The notes below the pieces were generated by a model that made no database searches, was not told where the DNA came from, and saw nothing but the letters and a program-made list of their open reading frames with translations. From Casuarina equisetifolia (Eukaryota; Streptophyta; Magnoliopsida; Fagales; Casuarinaceae): DNA of 64,000 bases. This document shows, piece after piece, positions 58,687 to 64,000 of this stretch (the first letter of the stretch is position 1; every line of letters starts with the position of its first letter). Made by a program: the position numbers and the translations under genes. Where the stretch lies: the NCBI GenBank assembly GCA_028551475.1, contig CM052354.1:9321172-9385171 (forward strand), read 5' to 3'.

Positions 58687-59520
58687 GCCCGAAGGAACTC
58701 TTGGCGATCATCGGCAAAAGCCTTGACCCCTATGTAGATGTTCCCCGATTTCGTGGTGTTTATACCTCGTGGCGCTCCTCCATCCCTTTGGCTCACGCTC
58801 TCTCTCCTAAGTTCCCTCTTAAATTCCCGAGTCCCTTGGCGACGTTAAGTCCCAAGTGGAAGTTTGAACCGCTGCGAGTTTGTCTTTACGAAAGCGGACT
58901 TTATCTTGTTAAACCGTTAAATCCTTTACTAGCTTCAACTTCTTGCAAACAAGGCTGGTTGATCAAGGTCGAATATGATTCAGGTTCAGGAAGATTGCGT
59001 GTTTACGATCCATTCACGGGTTGCTTGATACATTTCAAGCCGACAACTCTGAGCTTGTTGAACTGGTCATGAAAATGGGTAAAGCCTACACGTTCAAACA
59101 GTTAGGAACTTGTTCTAATTTTTGTTCTATTGGAGCCAAACTAGTGATATCCGCCAGTCCAGATGAGTTGGCTGCTTTCTTGATGCTTTACATGGATAGA
59201 TTAACTTTTGCAAGAGAAGGGAATGAGAAGTTGATCGTCATCGATGATAGTTTGTTTCAACATGACTATATTATCGTTTACAAGGGAGAATTCTATTCTA
59301 TTGACAAGTATGGAACACTTTGGTGGATTGACAGTTCATCTCAGAAGATAGTACAATTTTCATCTCCACCCTCTACTGCTGGTAAAAACAAAAGGTCTCT
59401 AGTGGAGTGCCATGGATCTCTTTATCTCATTTGTCAATACTTGGACATGAGCAAATGGGTTAACCCTCGTTATAAGACTCTATATAGTTTGCCTTTTATT
59501 ATTACTCCATCTCTAAATTT
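58687..59520 (+). pseudogene. F-box/DUF295 pseudogene copy 5
   Basis: About 45 bp including the ATG is deleted after GTCAGTCAAG, so the frame enters at PKELLAIIGKSLDP. A frameshift occurs near 59,065. The frame then runs through GKAYTF, REGNEKLIVIDD and SLYLICQYLD to 59,470. Relative to copy 2, about 247 bp is missing between two ATAAG copies (49,099 and 49,346), so the C-terminal DUF295 part is lost. Confidence 0.85.
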
Positions 59521-60690
59521 GAAGCCAGTATATGACTTTGATGTTCTTCACCGTGAGGCTATTCCAAAATTTCTCCTACTAATTGTATTTTTGTTATATT
59601 TAGTGTTATGCTCTTCTTTCCTTTGTACAATTAGTTATTTTGATTGTGATTATGGTGCTGACAGATTTGAAGTTTGATTGTCAATGTTAATACAATAAGA
59701 CACAAGTAGTAAACCGTGGGCTTATGCTGGAGCACTAAGTTGACTGCATATGCCAAGAGCACTCTTCCTCCCCGGTCTCGGGTTGCTCCTCTTCCTGCAC
59801 ATGGTCCTCCTATGCAAGACCCATCCGTATTAAGTTTTAAGACATTCTGCAACCAATGGCTGCCATTTAACCATTAGACCTCTCGGAATGATGACCTCTT
59901 GAACTAGGAGTTTGAGTCGTTGTAACCTCTTGAACATTTAAATAATGCTGAAATTCAACGGAGACTAGCATGAATATCATTCTCCATGTGACAAAGGGAT
60001 ATGGTTTTACCCGCACACACTGCACTACTATAGTCGAAGCAGACTTAAATTGAGGGGAGAAGGTTGCATTCTGAAACGGCAAGAGAATCAGCTATTTAGC
60101 CAAGGCATAACTAGGCCGTATTTGCAAAATCTCCCCATATTTTCTCCATAAAACTAGTGCTATTTCACTTTGTGAAGGGAAGTGGTCTACAGTTTCTGTT
60201 TGGGAAGGTTAGCAGCAAACACATTTAGAAGCTAATGGTATCCAACATTTCTGAAGGTTGCCGTCCGCTAGAAACTCATTGTGTAAGACTCACCAAAGTA
60301 AGAATCCAGTCTCTGTTGGCAGTACACTGTTCCAAATATTTTTTTCCCCATTCCAACTTATCATGCCTTTCCTTAACTGTTCATAAACACAAGAAGTAGA
60401 CAACCTTTCACATGGACTTAAATCAAGAATAATCATGTCAGGACCTGGAATCAAAAAGAAGTTGTTCACTTGTGCCATCTGTGCAAAAGATACTTGGGAA
60501 CCTTGATTACCAACAATATATGGATTGGCATTGAAAGCATAACACTTTTGATAAGAGTGACCTTCCCTCCATGTAATAAAGTTTGTAGCCCCTTGTATTG
60601 AGGCCCAATTATATTCCTCCTTAACCAGAAGCCTCGGTGTTGCTGGCTACGCCGCTGCTGTTCGGATCCTGTCACCGAAGTCGCCAACGG
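59521..60690 (-). mobile_element. LINE fragment: RT end, zf-RVT and RNase H start
   Basis: Read from 60,690 down to about 59,690 on the - strand: GGKVTLIKSVMLSMPIHILL (RT), then SCVYEQLRKGM and IWNSVLPTETGFLLW (zf-RVT region), then LKLNTDGSCIG and GGRVLLAYAVNL (RNase H start). Stops and frameshifts separate them. The order matches plant LINE ORF2. The start of this interval (59,521-59,690) is unassigned. Confidence 0.75.
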
Positions 60691-61945
60691 TACTAGAGCT
60701 TAGATCTAGTCAAGAATCGTGGGCGTGCAACAATTATGAAGGTGGATTGGGTTCTAACTATGCTCACTGACAACCTTTTTGAAGAAGAAGAAGCTTTTGT
60801 TTGTTGCCTATTAGAATGTCATTTACTGGGTGGCTTCTAGTTTTTGTGGACTTGTGATATATTTGGTTTGTTTTAGACTGCTATTTACATAGTGTGGTGA
60901 TTATAGTGTAGTGTAGTTTGGTGTGGACTTGTACTGTAATTTAGTTTGGTTGAGATAGCTATTTGGTCCATTGGTGAATTACGGCATAGTATAGTACAAT
61001 CCAATTGGTTGAGATTGTTGTTTAGATTGGTGAGAGGGGACATATAAACCCAAAGCCATGTATCTATTAATACTTTATAAGCAAATTCAAATTGTTTGAA
61101 GTGTATAATACAAGTAAATCTTCCATGAAAGAAGATAGAGTCTCTTAGGTCTTTCACATTGAGCAAATAATTAAGCCTTTGATAAAGGTATTTCCAAACT
61201 CTTGCCTTTTTAATTAGTTGGCTACTAATTGATATTCTAAAGATGATCATATTCTTTTAGAGAATAAATCTAGATAGCAAATAGTTTGAGGTTAAAGATG
61301 ATAGGAGAACCAAAAATTCTAAAGATTTTAGAAAATCATTAGGAGAAAATAATGGTATAGAAGTAAGAATAATGAAATTTGGATGAACAACCCTTACTAG
61401 TAGAGATGGCTAAAGAAGGTGTAGCATATAAGGACAAGGTATAGATGGAAAAACAAATTTGAGATAGTCTATTCATAATGAAATCAAATTTTTTTACAGA
61501 AAAAAAAAATTCTTAAAGTAGTGTTGTAATAAGAGGTATAGTACAAAGTACTTATATGACATGCCAACCTCTAGTGCTAAATAATAGGAAAATTAGAGCT
61601 ACTCTTCCTAGGGAAGTAATTGAAGAAGCAAGGCCAACTTTCTATCAAATATTTAGAAGTTTAATTGATTTTCAAAAGACTCTCTAATTTAAATTACAAG
61701 ATTCTAACAGATAAAATATGAAGAAAAATTAAAGAATAAAAGGCTAAGCATATCAGATATGAGAAGAGATTATAATTAGTAAAAAGTGTTCTATTCTCCT
61801 TATACATATATTAATTATAAATTTTTCTACCATCCAACTTAACGTTATGTGAAATTCATAAAAGAATTAAGCTCTTCCTATTGGCAAGTAAATTTATTAG
61901 GCTATGTGTAGCAAAAGTAGCCTAAAAAAATTTGTTATCCTTAAT
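60660..61945 (+). repeat. Block B, copy 2
   Basis: Matches 44,870-46,120 in order and orientation. The right end (61,700-61,945) includes decayed LINE RT text. Confidence 0.8.
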
Positions 61946-62764
61946 TACCGCTTCTCGCTGTCCTTGTTAAAACCTGAACATTATGGATTTCTCTAGATTT
62001 TCCCGTAGCACTTGGAATCGATGCTTTGTTTGAGTCTGTGTTTGATTGTTTCTCGTCATTGCGGACCGAGCTTACCACCATTCCCACATCTAGGAGCATT
62101 GTTTGCTCGGGTGTCTATTGTTTTCTCCATTTTCTCATGCCTATTATGTAGTTTTCTTAGCTCGGGTATCCCTTTTTTAGTGTAATTTCTCCGGAGGAGG
62201 TTTGTTAGGATGAGAGTCCTCAAATTCCACACTTTGGAACACAAGAAACCTCAAATAAAAGAATACATCATTTATTAATATAAATCACTATAAAAAAATA
62301 ATAATTAAACCACAAGTCTCAAGACAATTTCTATAATGAACAATCCAAATAATAACAATACGACTATAAAATTATTGTAATTACTCTTAAAAAATTAATA
62401 TAAATTTAAAGCTAAAGTTAAAGAATTTAATAATAATAAAATAAGTAATTATCTGAGGATCATTTCTAAAAGCAGAGGATGCCTTTTATAAATATAATAG
62501 AAATTCTATTTTGATTTAAACTTAACTTCATAATAAAAATCTTACTTCAATTTAGACTAAATCTTATCTTAAATCTTATTTTATCCTATCTTGGTCATAT
62601 CATATCCAGTCTTTAGCCTTCTAGAAGCCCAATCCTAACAAGGTTATGATGCATGTCACCATTTAGAAGAATCATCCACAACCGAAGATTTTGCATCTCC
62701 TTAATCTTCCTAAATGTTTTGGTAGAAAGAAAACAAGCCCCGCATATTCTCTCTTGAGTGTTTT
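61946..62764. other. Spacer without a supported gene
   Basis: The segment at about 61,945-62,210 is less AT-rich and holds short ORFs on the - strand with no recognised domain. The rest is AT-rich. Confidence 0.4.
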
Positions 62765-63240
62765 AGGGTCTGGGTCGCGCGTGGGCAGCCCTACCTCCCA
62801 ACTCATCTGGAAAATGAATTGGCTCCCTCAGTTGATTGATTCAACATCTAGGAGATGAAACCTGATTTCACTAGTGCCGCAATCGGTCGGGGGAGAAGCG
62901 TGCAGAAGCTGTGGCATTGTAAGTTGTGATTACTGTCTTTAAATTTCGAATGGTTCTGTATTTTCTGTTCAATCAAATGCAGTTTAAGTATAAATAGTAT
63001 TCTCTCCTTCTCTACCTTTGTGGTTGGATTTTAGCGTTTGAATATTGTTTGTTGGAAACTTTCCGTTCTTAGAGATTCTGTTTTTGCTTTTTTTTTTTTG
63101 GTCTCTGTTTGGTCTCTGTTTTTCACCGAAGTACTCCGAGTCTCCTACGGTAAACACTAACAGGAAGTCGGTCAACCAACGAAGATATTGCAAGCCTTGA
63201 CGCCCTCGTCGCTGTTCCCGGATTTCGCGGCTACGGATCA
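62765..63240 (+). pseudogene. F-box unit 6: leader block D and a scrap of F-box
   Basis: The leader (ATTTCACTAGTGCCGCAATC and following) matches 42,850 and 49,555. It runs to the conserved CAGGAAGTCGGTCAACCAAC. Only a short F-box trace survives (CTTGACGCCCTCGTCGCTGTT...GGATTTCGCGG, 63,196-63,231) after a deletion that removes the ATG. Confidence 0.8.
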
Positions 63241-63769
63241 AGAAGTTCTGGCTTTCGCTAAAAGGCTGGTAAAAGTTTTGTTTGGAAGCAGATTAAATGC
63301 ACTGAACATCATTTGAGAGGTCTTTAATTACTTGGATATCAGGCAACTGGACTTCAGATCATCTTAAGTAATAGATAGACAACTTTTTTCTCCTTAATGT
63401 TTTTCTGATTTATGTTTACAATTCAGAGTATATTATCTAATCTCAATATATATACAATGTGTATGTATTCAAGTGTCCTCATGGTCTTAACTTCTACTAA
63501 AAGTATCTATTGAAGAGTTATTTCTAAAAATAAAACAAAACAGATGTATTTTACAAGGTTCAAACTATATGGATTAAATCCATGAATATATAATAATGAA
63601 CCAATTTTGTATTTTAAGACCTTTTGTAAGTGTAAGTTTATTAGTATAAAGCATAAGCATAAAACGCATTTTTTTTTTAGTTTATACACTCACACACCCA
63701 CTCATATACTTTTGGGATGTCAAATCCAAAATTAAGAAATCTCAACCAATACTTACTCATCATTAAGCT
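63241..63769. other. AT-rich spacer
   Basis: Nothing recognisable beyond the F-box remnant. Confidence 0.4.
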
Positions 63770-64000
63770 AGATAATTGTCCATTAGATTATATATCCTAA
63801 AAATACTACACACGCATACATATATCCATAAGTTTGCATAGATTTAATGGAAAGTTATTGCACTTTGTACTAAAGTTAATGAAAAGTCTATAAATATACT
63901 AAATATTGGTATTATATATTTTTTACCATATGAAAAAAATAATTTACACAAAGATAGCATATATTTTGGACCAATCAATACACTAAGTATTAATAATATA
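63770..64000 (+). repeat. AT-rich repeat family E, copy 3 (runs off the window)
   Basis: Matches 47,380-47,600 and 51,150-51,490, including CACAC.CATACATATATCCATA and ATTTTGGACCAATCAATACA. It is cut by the window end. Confidence 0.75.

Noticed and set aside
1..64000. tRNA, rRNA and CRISPR features
   Set aside because: Reading both strands gave no cloverleaf-like or rRNA segment and no regular spaced repeat array. The duplicated blocks are large, diverged and unevenly spaced.

Overview
This is a plant nuclear window, almost certainly from a eudicot and perhaps a woody one. It is AT-rich, its genes are split by GT-AG introns, and it carries a chloroplast-targeted LHC-like protein gene, a membrane-anchored GH9 cellulase gene, an LRR receptor kinase, an F-box/DUF295 family, Ty1/copia elements and LINEs. 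The species cannot be fixed from the sequence alone.

Layout. (1) 0.5-8.8 kb: a short two-exon LRR receptor-like kinase of the MIK2-like type, a decayed upstream copy of its last exon and intron, and imperfect repeats in between. (2) 10.9-16.3 kb: an old, heavily degraded Ty1/copia element on the + strand, with an LTR plus primer-binding site of another element nested in its gag region. (3) 16.63-22.67 kb: a structurally complete Ty1/copia element on the - strand with both LTRs, a 5-bp target duplication, PBS and polypurine tract. Its Gag-Pol frame has seven stop codons and no frameshift, and a 379-bp piece of its own leader and gag start is copied into pol. (4) 23.2-27.1 kb: a five-exon KORRIGAN-like endoglucanase gene with an in-frame TAG in exon 1. 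(5) 28.8-33.5 kb: an intron-bearing pseudogene fragment resembling plant TARBP1-like proteins. (6) 34.9-38.0 kb: the three-exon LIL3 gene on the - strand, intact. (7) 39.2-64 kb: a scrambled tandem array of F-box/DUF295 genes. One copy (41,650-42,735) is intact; the others are broken by a LINE insertion, deletions, frameshifts and chimeric joins. The array also holds several LINE fragments, a third copia element lacking RT and its 3' end, and a 1.2-kb insertion with an unrecognised acidic ORF.

The genes do not form a pathway. The live candidates are the receptor kinase (cell-surface signalling), LIL3 (chlorophyll biosynthesis support in thylakoids) and one F-box gene (SCF ubiquitin ligase adaptor). 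The endoglucanase would act in cellulose synthesis at the plasma membrane if the TAG is not real or is bypassed. The main theme is gene decay and rearrangement driven by retroelements and local duplication. I found no tRNA, rRNA or CRISPR array.
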